A stretch of 34,833 nucleotides of DNA, from contig JAGOZL010000011.1 in assembly GCA_018058685.1 (NCBI GenBank), positions 1 through 34,833 of the forward strand. The letters run 5' to 3'. The notes under the pieces are model-generated. The model searched no databases, was not told the origin of the DNA, and saw only the letters and a program-made list of their open reading frames with translations. Position numbers and translations under genes: made by a program. Each line of letters starts with the position of its first letter. The first letter of the stretch is position 1. The DNA comes from Sulfurospirillum sp. (GTDB lineage Bacteria > Campylobacterota > Campylobacteria > Campylobacterales > Sulfurospirillaceae). Of the stretch, positions 16,944-24,984 are shown one piece after another.

Positions 16944-17467
16944 AGCCAAAAATAGGAATTTTAACTGTATCGGATCGTGCGAGTGCGGGAGTGTATGAAG
17001 ACCTCTCTGGAAAAGCGATTCTTGAAGTTTTAGGTGAATATTTAAGTTGCGAGTGGGAGAGTGTGTATGAAGTGATTCCTGATGAGCAAACGCTCATTGA
17101 AGAGGCGTTAAAAGATATGGCAGATGAGCAAGGATGTTGCCTCATTGTGACCACAGGAGGTACAGGTCCAGCTCTTCGTGACGTGACTCCAGAAGCAACA
17201 GAAGCGGTGTGTGAGAAGATGATGCCTGGTTTTGGTGAATTGATGCGTCAGGTCAGCCTTAAATATGTTCCAACAGCCATTTTATCGAGACAAACAGCGG
17301 GTATTCGAGGAAAGTCTCTTATTATCAACCTCCCGGGTAAGCCAAAATCGATTCGTGAGTGTTTAGATGCGGTCTTTCCCGCAGTGCCTTATTGTATCGA
17401 CCTTATAGAAGGTCCTTATCTTACATGTAATGAAGCGGTCATAAAACCATTTCGACCTAAAGCGTGA
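16940..17467 (+). CDS. mogA: Molybdopterin adenylyltransferase
   Basis: MogA adenylates molybdopterin before molybdenum insertion, needed for enzymes such as formate dehydrogenase and nitrate reductase. The 175-residue product has GILTVSDRASAG near its start, VTTGGTGPALRDVTPEAT in the middle and INLPGKPKSI at the end, the typical MoCF-binding set. MoaB is a close alternative, but the AS and PGKP elements favour MogA. It overlaps panE by 4 bases (ATGA) and has a strong GGAGGAG ribosome-binding site. A palindrome at 17421-17430 reads Thr-Cys-Asn. Confidence 0.92.
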   Translation: MKPKIGILTVSDRASAGVYEDLSGKAILEVLGEYLSCEWESVYEVIPDEQTLIEEALKDMADEQGCCLIVTTGGTGPALRDVTPEATEAVCEKMMPGFGELMRQVSLKYVPTAILSRQTAGIRGKSLIINLPGKPKSIRECLDAVFPAVPYCIDLIEGPYLTCNEAVIKPFRPKA

Positions 17468-17472
17468 TAAAA

Positions 17473-17498
17473 AAGAAGCCTTACATATAAGGCTTCTT
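17473..17498 (-). terminator. Hairpin terminator between mogA and the riboswitch-linked dctP
   Basis: This is a perfect 11-bp stem (AAGAAGCCTTA 17473-17483, TAAGGCTTCTT 17488-17498) with a 4-base loop. A T run follows on the minus strand only, so it chiefly ends the dctP transcript, whose stop codon lies in the stem. The mogA transcript runs into the same stem without a T run. Confidence 0.8.
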
Positions 17499-18549
17499 AG
17501 TGACTCACTGTTTTGAGATAATCAAACTCTCCTATCATACTCCATGGTCTAATTTTTGCCATATACGCACGTTGTGATTCTAAAATTTCACGGTATTGAG
17601 CGTCTTTATTGGCTTGTTCTTCTTCAACTACGTGTGCTGAACGCTTGAGTGCATCCATAACATCGTTTGGAAAATGGTTGATTTTAATGTGAGGATACTC
17701 TTTTTGCATCTGTGCCCATGTCTTAGCATTGGCATCATTGGAAGCATCTAAAAGTTCTCTTGCGGTGATTTTAATGGCACTTTCTAAAATGGCTTTTAAA
17801 TCCTCAGGTAAAGTGTCTAGCTTTTTTTTGTTGATAAGATACTGTCCTTCACCACTGGGTTTACTCCACCCTGTGTAATAATACGGCGTAAGTTTATGAA
17901 AACCCATTGCCATATCAAACGCAGGACTTATCCACTCCACCGCATCTAATAACCCTGTCTCCATTGCCATATAAAGTTCTCCTGGTGGAGTACTGAGGGC
18001 ATTGACACCAAGTCGTGCCATGACATCACCCCCTTGCCCTGAGATGCGAATTTTGAGCCCTTTTAAATCATCAAGAGATTTAATCTCTTTTTTGAACCAT
18101 CCTCCCATCGACATGCCGACACTTCCCCCAGGATATGCGACTAAGCCATAAGGCATATACACTTTTTCAAACAGCTCTTTTCCACCACCGTGATAATACC
18201 AAGCGTACTGTTCTTGCGTGTTCATCCCAAAGGGTGTTGTCATAAAAAAGACCAATTTATAATCTTTGCCCTTGTAGTACACGGATGTGGTATAGCCGAT
18301 ATCATATAAGCCTTCTTTCACCATATCCATAATACCCAAGGGTGCTTTATGTTTTTGAGGAAAATCGACTTTGATTTTAAGCCTGCCATTAGACATTGCA
18401 TCAGCAAGTTTGGCTACTTTATGTGGAGCAGTACCTAGAAAAGGGATCTGTTCTCCCCATGAAGAGGCAAGTGTGAGGGTGTAGATTTTTGGTTCAGCAA
18501 AAACAAAACTTGAAGATAGAAACAAGATAAAGAGTACGAAACGCATCAT
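17497..18549 (-). CDS. TRAP transporter solute-binding protein (DctP family), TPP-riboswitch-linked copy
   Basis: The 350-residue periplasmic binding protein has a signal peptide (MMRFVLFILFLSSSFVFA). The DctP fold is evident from the FKKEIKSLDDLKGLKIRI motif, whose Arg binds the ligand carboxylate in the family, and from the STPPGELYMAMETGLLDAVEW motif. It resembles the oxo-acid-binding (TakP-like) branch. It is a close paralogue of the neighbouring protein at 18764-19828 across its whole length. No DctQ or DctM membrane subunit gene is in the window, so its partner lies elsewhere. A TPP riboswitch lies in its leader, which links it to thiamin status. A strong AAAGGAAAA ribosome-binding site precedes the start. 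Confidence 0.88.
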   Translation of the reverse strand: MMRFVLFILFLSSSFVFAEPKIYTLTLASSWGEQIPFLGTAPHKVAKLADAMSNGRLKIKVDFPQKHKAPLGIMDMVKEGLYDIGYTTSVYYKGKDYKLVFFMTTPFGMNTQEQYAWYYHGGGKELFEKVYMPYGLVAYPGGSVGMSMGGWFKKEIKSLDDLKGLKIRISGQGGDVMARLGVNALSTPPGELYMAMETGLLDAVEWISPAFDMAMGFHKLTPYYYTGWSKPSGEGQYLINKKKLDTLPEDLKAILESAIKITARELLDASNDANAKTWAQMQKEYPHIKINHFPNDVMDALKRSAHVVEEEQANKDAQYREILESQRAYMAKIRPWSMIGEFDYLKTVSH

Positions 18550-18558
18550 TTTTCCTTT

Positions 18559-18568
18559 TTACATGTAA
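18559..18568. repeat. TTACATGTAA palindrome copy in the riboswitch leader
   Basis: This copy is part of a perfect 12-bp TTTACATGTAAA and lies between the TPP aptamer and the ribosome-binding site of the dctP gene, touching the latter. Confidence 0.85.
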
Positions 18569-18601
18569 ATGTGCAGGATAAATGGAAGAATAGAAAAAGA
18601 A

Positions 18602-18700
18602 GAAGGCTTTCCTACGCTGGCATTATCCAGATCAGGTCAAGGATTCAAAGGTTTTACCTTCATCTCAGCTGATGGTATCAGCACTCCTAGCACTAAAGTT
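18602..18700 (-). promoter_or_regulatory. TPP (THI-element) riboswitch
   Basis: Read on the minus strand, the sequence has the two universally conserved THI cores in order: CAGCTGAGATGAAGG (pyrimidine-sensing arm) and, after a variable P3 arm, ACCTGATCTGG followed by ATAATGCCAGCGTAGGAAAG (pyrophosphate-sensing arm). Only GGAA replaces GGGAA at the end. It lies about 50 bases upstream of the dctP gene at 17497-18549 and downstream of the terminator of the other dctP gene, so it belongs to the former. No terminator with a T run follows the aptamer, so control of translation initiation is more likely than attenuation. This is an inference. Confidence 0.93.
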
Positions 18701-18722
18701 GAAAATTTTACAGAGATTTTCT

Positions 18723-18754
18723 AAAAAAAACAAGAGGAGGAAATTACCTCCTCT
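18723..18754 (-). terminator. Rho-independent terminator after the first dctP paralogue
   Basis: An 8-bp G/C-rich stem (AGAGGAGG 18733-18740, CCTCCTCT 18747-18754) is followed on the minus strand by a run of eight T (plus-strand A run 18723-18730). It separates the two dctP transcripts. Confidence 0.88.
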
Positions 18755-18763
18755 GAAAGTATA

Positions 18764-19828
18764 TTATTTTTCGAGTTGTTTTAAGTAGCCGTATTCACCC
18801 ATGAGTGTCCAAGGACGTACTTTTGCTAAGTATGCACGTTGTGACTCTAAAATCTCTTTAAAGACAGGGTCTTTTGCAGCTTGTTCATCTTCAATTTCAC
18901 GTGCCGCTTTTTTGAGTGCTGCCATAACATCGGATGGAAATTGTTGAACTTTGACATTAGGATATTCTTTAGAGATATTTGCCCATGCTTCAGCATTCGC
19001 GTGTGTGGCTTGTTCCATCAATTTACTACCAATCGTACTAACGGCTGCCTCTAAAATCGCTTTTAAATCAGCGGGTAGGGCATTAATTTTTTTATTGTTT
19101 GCAAGAAGTTGAATCTCACTTGCAGGCTCTTGCCAACCTGTATAGTAGTAATTGGCTAGTTTATGAAAGCCCATAGCAAAGTCAAATACAGGAGAAATCC
19201 ACTCAACCGCATCAATCGTGTTACGCTCTAGTGCGGTGTAAAGCTCACCTGGAGGTGTACTCATCGCATTAACACCGAGCTTTGCCATCACTTCACCACC
19301 TTGACCAGGAATACGGAATTTTAAGCCTTTAAGATCATCGAGTGATTTAATCTCTTTTTTAAACCAACCGCCCATTTGCATCCCCGTTGTTCCCATAGGA
19401 TACGATGTGAGTCCATGCTCGCCATACACTTTAGCGGCTAATTCTTTACCGCCACCAAAGTTATACCAAGCGTATTGCTCAGAGATAAGCATACCAAAAG
19501 GAACAGTGGTGAAGAACACAAGTTTATAATCTTTACCTTTATAATAATACGAAGCGGTGTACGCTAAGTCGTATTGACCAGCTTTGACCATATCCATCAC
19601 ACCAAAGGGTGATTTATGTTTGTTGGGTGAATCAACCTTGATTTTGAGGCGACCATTGGACATCGTGTCAACTAATTTTGCTAAATCTGTAGGCGCAGTT
19701 CCTAAAAAAGGTACTTGCTCTGCCCATGTGGTAGCAAGGGTTAAGGTATAGGTCTTGTTATCATTGGCTGCAAAAGCAGACGTGATAACACTGAACATAA
19801 AAGCACATAGCATTAAAACGAAACGCAT
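18764..19828 (-). CDS. TRAP transporter solute-binding protein (DctP family), constitutive-looking paralogue
   Basis: The 354-residue periplasmic protein has a signal peptide (MRFVLMLCAFMFSVITSAFA). It has the same domain motifs as its tandem paralogue (FKKEIKSLDDLKGLKFRI, STPPGELYTALERNTIDAVEW) and near-identical N-terminal, central and C-terminal blocks. Differences cluster around the presumed ligand pocket (GGSVGMSMGG versus MGTTGMQMGG) and in residues 260-300. There is no riboswitch in front of it. A promoter-like TATAAT overlaps the valS stop and a GAGGAG ribosome-binding site precedes the ATG. The ligand is probably a small carboxylate. No membrane TRAP subunits are nearby. Confidence 0.88.
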   Translation of the reverse strand: MRFVLMLCAFMFSVITSAFAANDNKTYTLTLATTWAEQVPFLGTAPTDLAKLVDTMSNGRLKIKVDSPNKHKSPFGVMDMVKAGQYDLAYTASYYYKGKDYKLVFFTTVPFGMLISEQYAWYNFGGGKELAAKVYGEHGLTSYPMGTTGMQMGGWFKKEIKSLDDLKGLKFRIPGQGGEVMAKLGVNAMSTPPGELYTALERNTIDAVEWISPVFDFAMGFHKLANYYYTGWQEPASEIQLLANNKKINALPADLKAILEAAVSTIGSKLMEQATHANAEAWANISKEYPNVKVQQFPSDVMAALKKAAREIEDEQAAKDPVFKEILESQRAYLAKVRPWTLMGEYGYLKQLEK

Positions 19829-19860
19829 TCTTTTCTCCTCTTTGAATTTTTTAATGTTTG

Positions 19861-19866
19861 ATTATA
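19861..19866 (-). promoter_or_regulatory. Candidate -10 box for the dctP gene at 18764-19828
   Basis: On the minus strand TATAAT preceded by TG overlaps the valS stop codon and lies 32 bases before the dctP start, so this gene may be expressed independently of valS. Confidence 0.4.
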
Positions 19867-22492
19867 CACTGAATGATTGTAATTCACTTTCGATTTTTGC
19901 CATTTTAGCTTTCGCATCATCCAATCCTTTTTGGTTTTCAGCGATAACTTCTTTGGGCGCGTTTGCCACAAAACGCTCATTGGAGAGCATACCCGAGAGC
20001 TTTGCTATCTCTTTTTCAAGTTTCACTTTTTGATTGTTCAAACGCTCAATAATCGGGCTTAAATCTACACCCACCAGAGGGATAAACACTTCAACATTAT
20101 CCCCAACATCGGTTGCGGCATTGGCTATTTTTATGTCAGTAAAGTCGATATTTTCAACTTTTGCTAATAAACTAATGTATTTAATAGCATCTTTAAGACT
20201 TTCAGAGTTTGATACTTTAATATAAGCATGTTCGATTTTTTTATTGCCAAGGTCAATATTGGCTTTAGCACGACGAATGCCCACAATGGCTTCAATGACC
20301 AATTCAAAGGTCTTTTCAATACCTTCATCACGCTTTAAATCATGTGGATAACGCTTGACCATAATAGACTCAGTCTCTTCCAATGTCGTATCGGAAAGCT
20401 CTTGGTAAAGAAACTCTGAGATAAATGGCATAAAAGGGTGAAGCAATTTCATCGCCTCTTTAAAGATAGCACCAAGCTCTAAAATAGCAGGCTTATCTGC
20501 TTTAGAAAGCTCTATACCCCAATCACAAAACTCACCCCATAAGAAACGGTACAAAGTGGTCGCCGCATCGTTAAAGCGGTAATCGCTAAAGTATCCACGT
20601 ACCTCTTCTGTGGCAACAGCTAAGCGGCTTTTCATATACGCACCAAGAGCAGTTTTAATCTCGATGGTCTCTAAATCTTCAAATGAGTTTGCATTCATGA
20701 GTAAAAAGCGTGAAGCATTATAAAGTTTGTTGGTAAAGTTACGAATTTGCTCTAGTTTTTCAGAACTTAGTTTTATATCACGACCTTGAACAGCCAAAAT
20801 GGCTAGCGTAAAACGTAAAGTGTCTGCACTGTACTCATCAATGCTATCAAGAGGGTCAATCACATTGCCTTTACTTTTACTCATCTTTTGACCGTGTTCA
20901 TCTTTCACTAAAGCATGCAAATAAATATCTTTAAAGGGAAGCTCTCCAAGGGTGTGTTCGCCTGAGAACATCATGCGGGCTACCCAGAAAAAGAGAATAT
21001 CAAAACCCGTAATGAGGAGAGTATTTGGATAAAAATCTTTGAGGTCATTCTCATTCCATTTTTCACCTTTAAAAACATCGCCATTTTCCCAACCCAGTGT
21101 TGAAAAAGGCCAAAGACCAGAGCTAAACCACGTATCAAGAACATCTGGGTCTTGATGGATTTTTGTACTTCTGCATTTTGGGCATTCATGCTCACTCTCT
21201 TTTTCACTTGCCCACTCGTGTCCACACGCATCACAATAAAAGACAGGAATTTGATGTCCCCACCAAAGTTGGCGTGAAATACACCAATCACGAAGCTCTT
21301 TCATCCATGCATTGTAAGAATTGATCCAATGGCTTGGGTAAAACTGTGCTAAGTGTTCATTGACTTTTGCAATCGCACCATCGGCGATCTCTTTTTTCAC
21401 AAACCATTGTTTTGAGATGTAAGGTTCTACCACATTTTTACAGCGGTAGCAATGTCCGACTTGGTTTTCATAGTCTTCAACTTTATCGACAAAGCCTTCA
21501 CTTTGAAGTTTTGCCATAATAGGCGCACGTGCTTCAAGGCGCTCAAGACCTTTAAATTGACCACAGTAGTCGTTTAAAATACCATTGCTATCAAAAATCG
21601 TGATAAACTCTAAATTATGGCGTTTCCCTACCTCGTAGTCATTGATATCATGTGCAGGTGTAACTTTAACACAGCCCGTACCAAAGCTCATATCAACGTG
21701 TTCATCGGCGATAATCTCAATCTCACGACCAATGAGAGGCAGAACCACTGTTTTACCTAAAAGATGTTTGTAGCGTTCATCTTCAGGATGCACCATAACG
21801 GCTGTGTCGCCAAAATAGGTCTCTGGACGTGTGGTGGCTACCACTAAAAACTCTTTTGAATCTTTGAGAAAATATTTTAAGTGGTAGAGTTTGCCTTTGT
21901 TTTGTTCAAATTCCACTTCAATATCACTGAGTGCTCCATCGTGGGTACACCAGTTGACCATATAATTACCACGAACGATCATACCTTCATTGTAGTATTT
22001 GACAAAGGCTTTTTTAACAGAGTTTTTAAGTCCCTCATCCATCGTAAAACGTTCTCTACTCCATGCAGGCGAAGTACCAAGTTTTCGCATTTGATTGAAA
22101 ATCTGTCCACCGCTATAGGCTTTCCATTCCCAGACTTTTTCCAAAAATTTTTCACGTCCAAGTTCTTCTTTTTTTATCCCTTGTGCTAAAAGTTGCTTTT
22201 CAACAACGTTTTGTGTGGCAATTCCCGCATGGTCCATACCTGGTTGCCAAAGGGTTTTAAAACCGTCCATCCGTTTATAACGGGTGATAATATCTTGAAG
22301 GGTGAAAGTGAGGGCGTGCCCAATGTGAAGGCTTCCTGTGACATTGGGTGGGGGCATCATGATACAGAAGTTTTTACCGCTCTCTTGAATCTTTTTATTT
22401 CCATCAATCTCAAAATAGCCTCTATCTTCCCAAATCTTGTAATAATTTTCTTCAACCTCTTTGGGATTGTAAACGGTACTTTTTTCGCTCAT
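19862..22492 (-). CDS. valS: Valyl-tRNA synthetase
   Basis: This class I aminoacyl-tRNA synthetase has 876 residues. HIGH is at residues 56-59 in PPPNVTGSLHIGHAL and KMSKS at 536-540. The editing (CP1) domain lies between, with the TTRPETYFGDT motif near 220-230. A Zn-knuckle-like CDACGHEW...CPKC occurs at residues 420-440 and a second Cys pair at 348/351. A C-terminal tRNA-binding coiled coil occupies the last 60 residues (LNNQKVKLEKEIAKL). Length and domain order are typical. It has its own candidate promoter and no close upstream gene. Confidence 0.97.
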   Translation of the reverse strand: MSEKSTVYNPKEVEENYYKIWEDRGYFEIDGNKKIQESGKNFCIMMPPPNVTGSLHIGHALTFTLQDIITRYKRMDGFKTLWQPGMDHAGIATQNVVEKQLLAQGIKKEELGREKFLEKVWEWKAYSGGQIFNQMRKLGTSPAWSRERFTMDEGLKNSVKKAFVKYYNEGMIVRGNYMVNWCTHDGALSDIEVEFEQNKGKLYHLKYFLKDSKEFLVVATTRPETYFGDTAVMVHPEDERYKHLLGKTVVLPLIGREIEIIADEHVDMSFGTGCVKVTPAHDINDYEVGKRHNLEFITIFDSNGILNDYCGQFKGLERLEARAPIMAKLQSEGFVDKVEDYENQVGHCYRCKNVVEPYISKQWFVKKEIADGAIAKVNEHLAQFYPSHWINSYNAWMKELRDWCISRQLWWGHQIPVFYCDACGHEWASEKESEHECPKCRSTKIHQDPDVLDTWFSSGLWPFSTLGWENGDVFKGEKWNENDLKDFYPNTLLITGFDILFFWVARMMFSGEHTLGELPFKDIYLHALVKDEHGQKMSKSKGNVIDPLDSIDEYSADTLRFTLAILAVQGRDIKLSSEKLEQIRNFTNKLYNASRFLLMNANSFEDLETIEIKTALGAYMKSRLAVATEEVRGYFSDYRFNDAATTLYRFLWGEFCDWGIELSKADKPAILELGAIFKEAMKLLHPFMPFISEFLYQELSDTTLEETESIMVKRYPHDLKRDEGIEKTFELVIEAIVGIRRAKANIDLGNKKIEHAYIKVSNSESLKDAIKYISLLAKVENIDFTDIKIANAATDVGDNVEVFIPLVGVDLSPIIERLNNQKVKLEKEIAKLSGMLSNERFVANAPKEVIAENQKGLDDAKAKMAKIESELQSFSV

Positions 22493-22524
22493 AGTGGTAT
22501 CTACCCTTGGTAAAATTTTTGTTA

Positions 22525-22530
22525 ATTATA
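22525..22530 (-). promoter_or_regulatory. Candidate -10 box for valS
   Basis: TATAAT preceded by TG on the minus strand lies 32 bases before the valS start, inside the 71-base gap to the diguanylate cyclase gene. No clear -35 is seen. Confidence 0.4.
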
Positions 22531-22563
22531 CAAAAAGAGGGGTAAAAGCTGGATTAATGGAAG

Positions 22564-23361
22564 TTAGGCAAGAAACGTTGCGGTGTTTTTCCCAGCTTCT
22601 TTAGAGATGTAGAGACCTTGGTCAGCGCGTTGAAGCATGGTTTTAAAGTCATCATTGGGCTTATAAGCGGTGTAGCCAATACTGAGATTGATTTGAAGGT
22701 CATGCGCATCATTATTTTTTGAAACAGGAATACTTTTGTGGTTAAATTCTTCCAAAATACGATTGACGATATATGATGCTGCTTCACCGTTTTGATCGAC
22801 AATTCCTAAAATGAATTCATCCCCTCCAAATCGCCCAATAGTATCAGAGGAACGTAGTAATGACTGTATTGTTCTTGCTGTGAGCTTGATAGCTTCATCG
22901 CCCACAAGATGACCATACGTATCGTTGATAGGTTTAAAATCATCAATATCTAAAATGACTAAAAAAAGGTGTGAGTGATTTCGTGCAACTTTTTGTATCT
23001 CTTTTTCAAAAATAGTCATAAACATGAGGCGATTGTAGAGGCCAGTCAAGCCATCAAAATGTGAAAAATTTTCGACTTCAACGTAGGATTTTTTGAGTAA
23101 ATAAGCTAATAAAGTAATAAAACATGCAATGATAAAAGAGAGAATCAGCGAAAAAAGAAGTGCTTGTGAAATCAGTTCATTTTGCTCAATCATCCATTTA
23201 TGGTTAGAAAATTCAGAAGGCGTAAAGAGCGTCGTATAGTGCTCAATATGTTTTTCATGCATAATGAGAACCGGCAAAAAACTGACCAAAATATTTAACG
23301 CAAACGCAATTAACCCTAAAAGTAAAGGCTTTTTAATAAGAGTGCTTGGTAGGCGTTTCAT
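22564..23361 (-). CDS. Membrane-bound diguanylate cyclase (GGDEF)
   Basis: The 265-residue product has two predicted transmembrane segments (about residues 12-34 and 67-90) framing a short periplasmic loop of about 30 residues. A C-terminal GGDEF domain follows. It has the DGLTGLYNR signature (103-111), the metal Asp in LDIDDFK, and an intact active-site GGDEF at 179-183. RxxD at 170-173 is the c-di-GMP inhibitory I-site. Cyclase activity with product inhibition is therefore expected. The periplasmic loop is too small for a known sensor domain, so the input is unknown. Upstream lies a hairpin-rich gap. Confidence 0.9.
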   Translation of the reverse strand: MKRLPSTLIKKPLLLGLIAFALNILVSFLPVLIMHEKHIEHYTTLFTPSEFSNHKWMIEQNELISQALLFSLILSFIIACFITLLAYLLKKSYVEVENFSHFDGLTGLYNRLMFMTIFEKEIQKVARNHSHLFLVILDIDDFKPINDTYGHLVGDEAIKLTARTIQSLLRSSDTIGRFGGDEFILGIVDQNGEAASYIVNRILEEFNHKSIPVSKNNDAHDLQINLSIGYTAYKPNDDFKTMLQRADQGLYISKEAGKNTATFLA

Positions 23362-23433
23362 AGTCTTTTAGTGCCTTTGTTGAGTTGGTAAATCTTAAGC
23401 AACAATGGTACCATATTTAATTATAAAGCTGCT

Positions 23434-23443
23434 TTACATGTAA
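23434..23443. repeat. TTACATGTAA palindrome copy, intergenic
   Basis: This copy lies 73 bases upstream of the diguanylate cyclase start, immediately beside the hairpin cluster. Confidence 0.85.
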
Positions 23444-23446
23444 TAG

Positions 23447-23584
23447 ACTTTTTGCAAAACTCATTTTGCAAAAAGTAAAAGCACCAAGGGTGCGTGGGGC
23501 ACTCTGCCTAAGAGAACTTAAGCGTTAGCGTAGTCTTTAAAGTTTTGCTTTAAAGATGTGTTTAGAGTTTTGTAAGAACTCTAA
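23447..23584. repeat. Intergenic cluster of hairpins between cysK and the diguanylate cyclase gene
   Basis: No gene is visible here. Inverted repeats follow one another: 13-bp arms at 23447-23459 and 23464-23476; 5-bp arms at 23481-23485 and 23489-23493; 9-bp arms at 23534-23542 and 23548-23556; 8-bp arms at 23562-23569 and 23577-23584. It could be a repeat element, a small RNA, decayed coding DNA or a structured leader. The sequence alone does not decide. Confidence 0.6.
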
Positions 23585-23589
23585 TAAAG

Positions 23590-23611
23590 AAGAGTCGTTT
23601 TCACGACTCTT
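23590..23611 (-). terminator. Hairpin at the end of cysK
   Basis: A perfect 9-bp stem (AAGAGTCGT 23590-23598, ACGACTCTT 23603-23611) with a 4-base loop overlaps the cysK stop codon. The following minus-strand sequence is only moderately T-rich, so it is a weaker terminator than others in the window. Confidence 0.6.
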
Positions 23612-24530
23612 GATATTCATACAATCCTGCGCTTAAATAACGCTCGCCTGTGTCACATAAAATAGTAACTATTGTTTTTCCTTTATTTTCAGGACGAGAA
23701 GCAATGGCTGTCGCAACATGAACATTGGCTCCCGCTGAGATACCGACTAAAAGACCTTCTTGTTTTGCAAGTCCACGTGATGAAGCGATAGCATCATCGT
23801 AACTTACTTTAACAATTTCATGATAAATCTGCGTATCAAGAACAGCAGGTACAAAACCAGCACCTATGCCTTGAATTTTATGTGGTCCTGGGTTCCCGCC
23901 TGAAAGAACTGGAGATGCATCTGGTTCTACGGCAATGATTTTAATATTTGGATTGAGTTCTTTAAGGCGTCTACCTGTTCCTGTGATGGTGCCACCTGTG
24001 CCAACGGCTGCGACTAAGATATCGATTTTCCCTTCAGTATCTCTCCAAATCTCTTCCGCTGTGGTTGCATAATGCACAGCAGGATTTGATTCATTGGCAA
24101 ATTGTTGTGGAACAAATGCATTAGGAATGGTACGACTAAGTTCGGTAGCTTTTTCAACAGCACCTCTCATACCAAGGGAAGGCTCAGTTAATACAAGTTC
24201 GGCGCCAAGAGCTGCTAAAAGCTTACGACGCTCAATACTCATGGAGCTTGGCATGGTTAAAATAAGCTTTAAGCTTAAACTAGCACATACTGTTGCAAGT
24301 CCAATACCTGTGTTTCCACTGGTTGGTTCGATAATCACCGATTCATGATTAATTTGACCATTTGCAAGCGCTGTTTTAATCATATTAAGACCAATACGAT
24401 CTTTAACAGAATGTGAAGGGTTTAAAAATTCACACTTTCCTAAGACTAAAGCGTTAGAAGCATTTGATGCTTGGTTAAGCTTCACCAGTGGTGTATTGCC
24501 TATGAGTTCAGTAACGTTGTGTGCATACAT
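23601..24530 (-). CDS. cysK: Cysteine synthase (O-acetylserine sulfhydrylase)
   Basis: This PLP enzyme makes cysteine from O-acetylserine and sulfide. The 309-residue product has the PLP Lys in NPSHSVKDRIG (near residue 42), the substrate loop EPTSGNTGIGLA, the phosphate loop GTGGTITGTGR and the late GISAGANVH segment. Length is normal and the CysK type is likely, with CysM as the near alternative. It is the last gene of the metY-rrf2-cysK operon, 31 bases after rrf2. In other bacteria CysK also binds regulators, which is relevant here given its neighbour. Confidence 0.94.
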   Translation of the reverse strand: MYAHNVTELIGNTPLVKLNQASNASNALVLGKCEFLNPSHSVKDRIGLNMIKTALANGQINHESVIIEPTSGNTGIGLATVCASLSLKLILTMPSSMSIERRKLLAALGAELVLTEPSLGMRGAVEKATELSRTIPNAFVPQQFANESNPAVHYATTAEEIWRDTEGKIDILVAAVGTGGTITGTGRRLKELNPNIKIIAVEPDASPVLSGGNPGPHKIQGIGAGFVPAVLDTQIYHEIVKVSYDDAIASSRGLAKQEGLLVGISAGANVHVATAIASRPENKGKTIVTILCDTGERYLSAGLYEYQES

Positions 24531-24561
24531 GATAGTTTCCTTTTATGTTTTTAATAATGGT

Positions 24562-24975
24562 TTAGATGCTATAGCTAAACTGACTGCTCAGTCGCTGTGC
24601 ATAAACTTCAAAATCGGACAATGGCAAATTAAAAATCTCTTGTATCTTAGCATTGCTTTCTTCATAAAATATACGAAGCACAGGATCTTTAATCTCTGTA
24701 TCTGTTACGACTAAATTACCCTCAAGTGCTATCAAAATATCTTTAATCAAAATATCATTGGCACTTTTAGCCAATAAATAGCCACCATATGCGCCTCTTA
24801 CACTGCTCACAAGACCTGCTTGGCGCAATAAAATTAAAAGCTGTTCCAAATAGTTCTGAGGAATGTCAGCTTTGGAAGAAATCTCTTTAATTTGCATGGG
24901 CTTGTCAGATTTTGTGATAAAAAGTTGGTACATGGCATGCAAACCATAAATACCTTTGGTTGAAAGTAGTGACAT
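24562..24975 (-). CDS. Rrf2-family transcriptional regulator without cysteines (CymR-like)
   Basis: The 137-residue Rrf2 protein has an N-terminal winged helix-turn-helix (about residues 1-85, with the wing motif SSVRGAYGGYLLAK) and a C-terminal dimerisation helix. It contains no cysteine at all, so it cannot hold the Fe-S cluster of IscR- or NsrR-type members. This puts it with cluster-free members such as CymR, the cysteine-metabolism repressor of Firmicutes that works in complex with CysK. Here the gene lies between metY and cysK in one operon, which supports a sulfur-metabolism role. Its likely operator is the dyad upstream of metY. Confidence 0.87.
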   Translation of the reverse strand: MSLLSTKGIYGLHAMYQLFITKSDKPMQIKEISSKADIPQNYLEQLLILLRQAGLVSSVRGAYGGYLLAKSANDILIKDILIALEGNLVVTDTEIKDPVLRIFYEESNAKIQEIFNLPLSDFEVYAQRLSSQFSYSI

Positions 24976-24984
24976 AATAACTCC

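Noticed and set aside
17481-17490. TTACATATAA as a further palindrome copy
   Set aside because: It has one mismatch and is explained as the loop and stem top of the dctP terminator.
20980-21291. Small open frames within valS on both strands
   Set aside because: They are out-of-frame shadows of a full-length, motif-complete valS.
23362-23600. Decayed transposase or tRNA gene in the hairpin region
   Set aside because: No frame gives recognisable transposase motifs, and the hairpins do not form a cloverleaf with a T-loop sequence.
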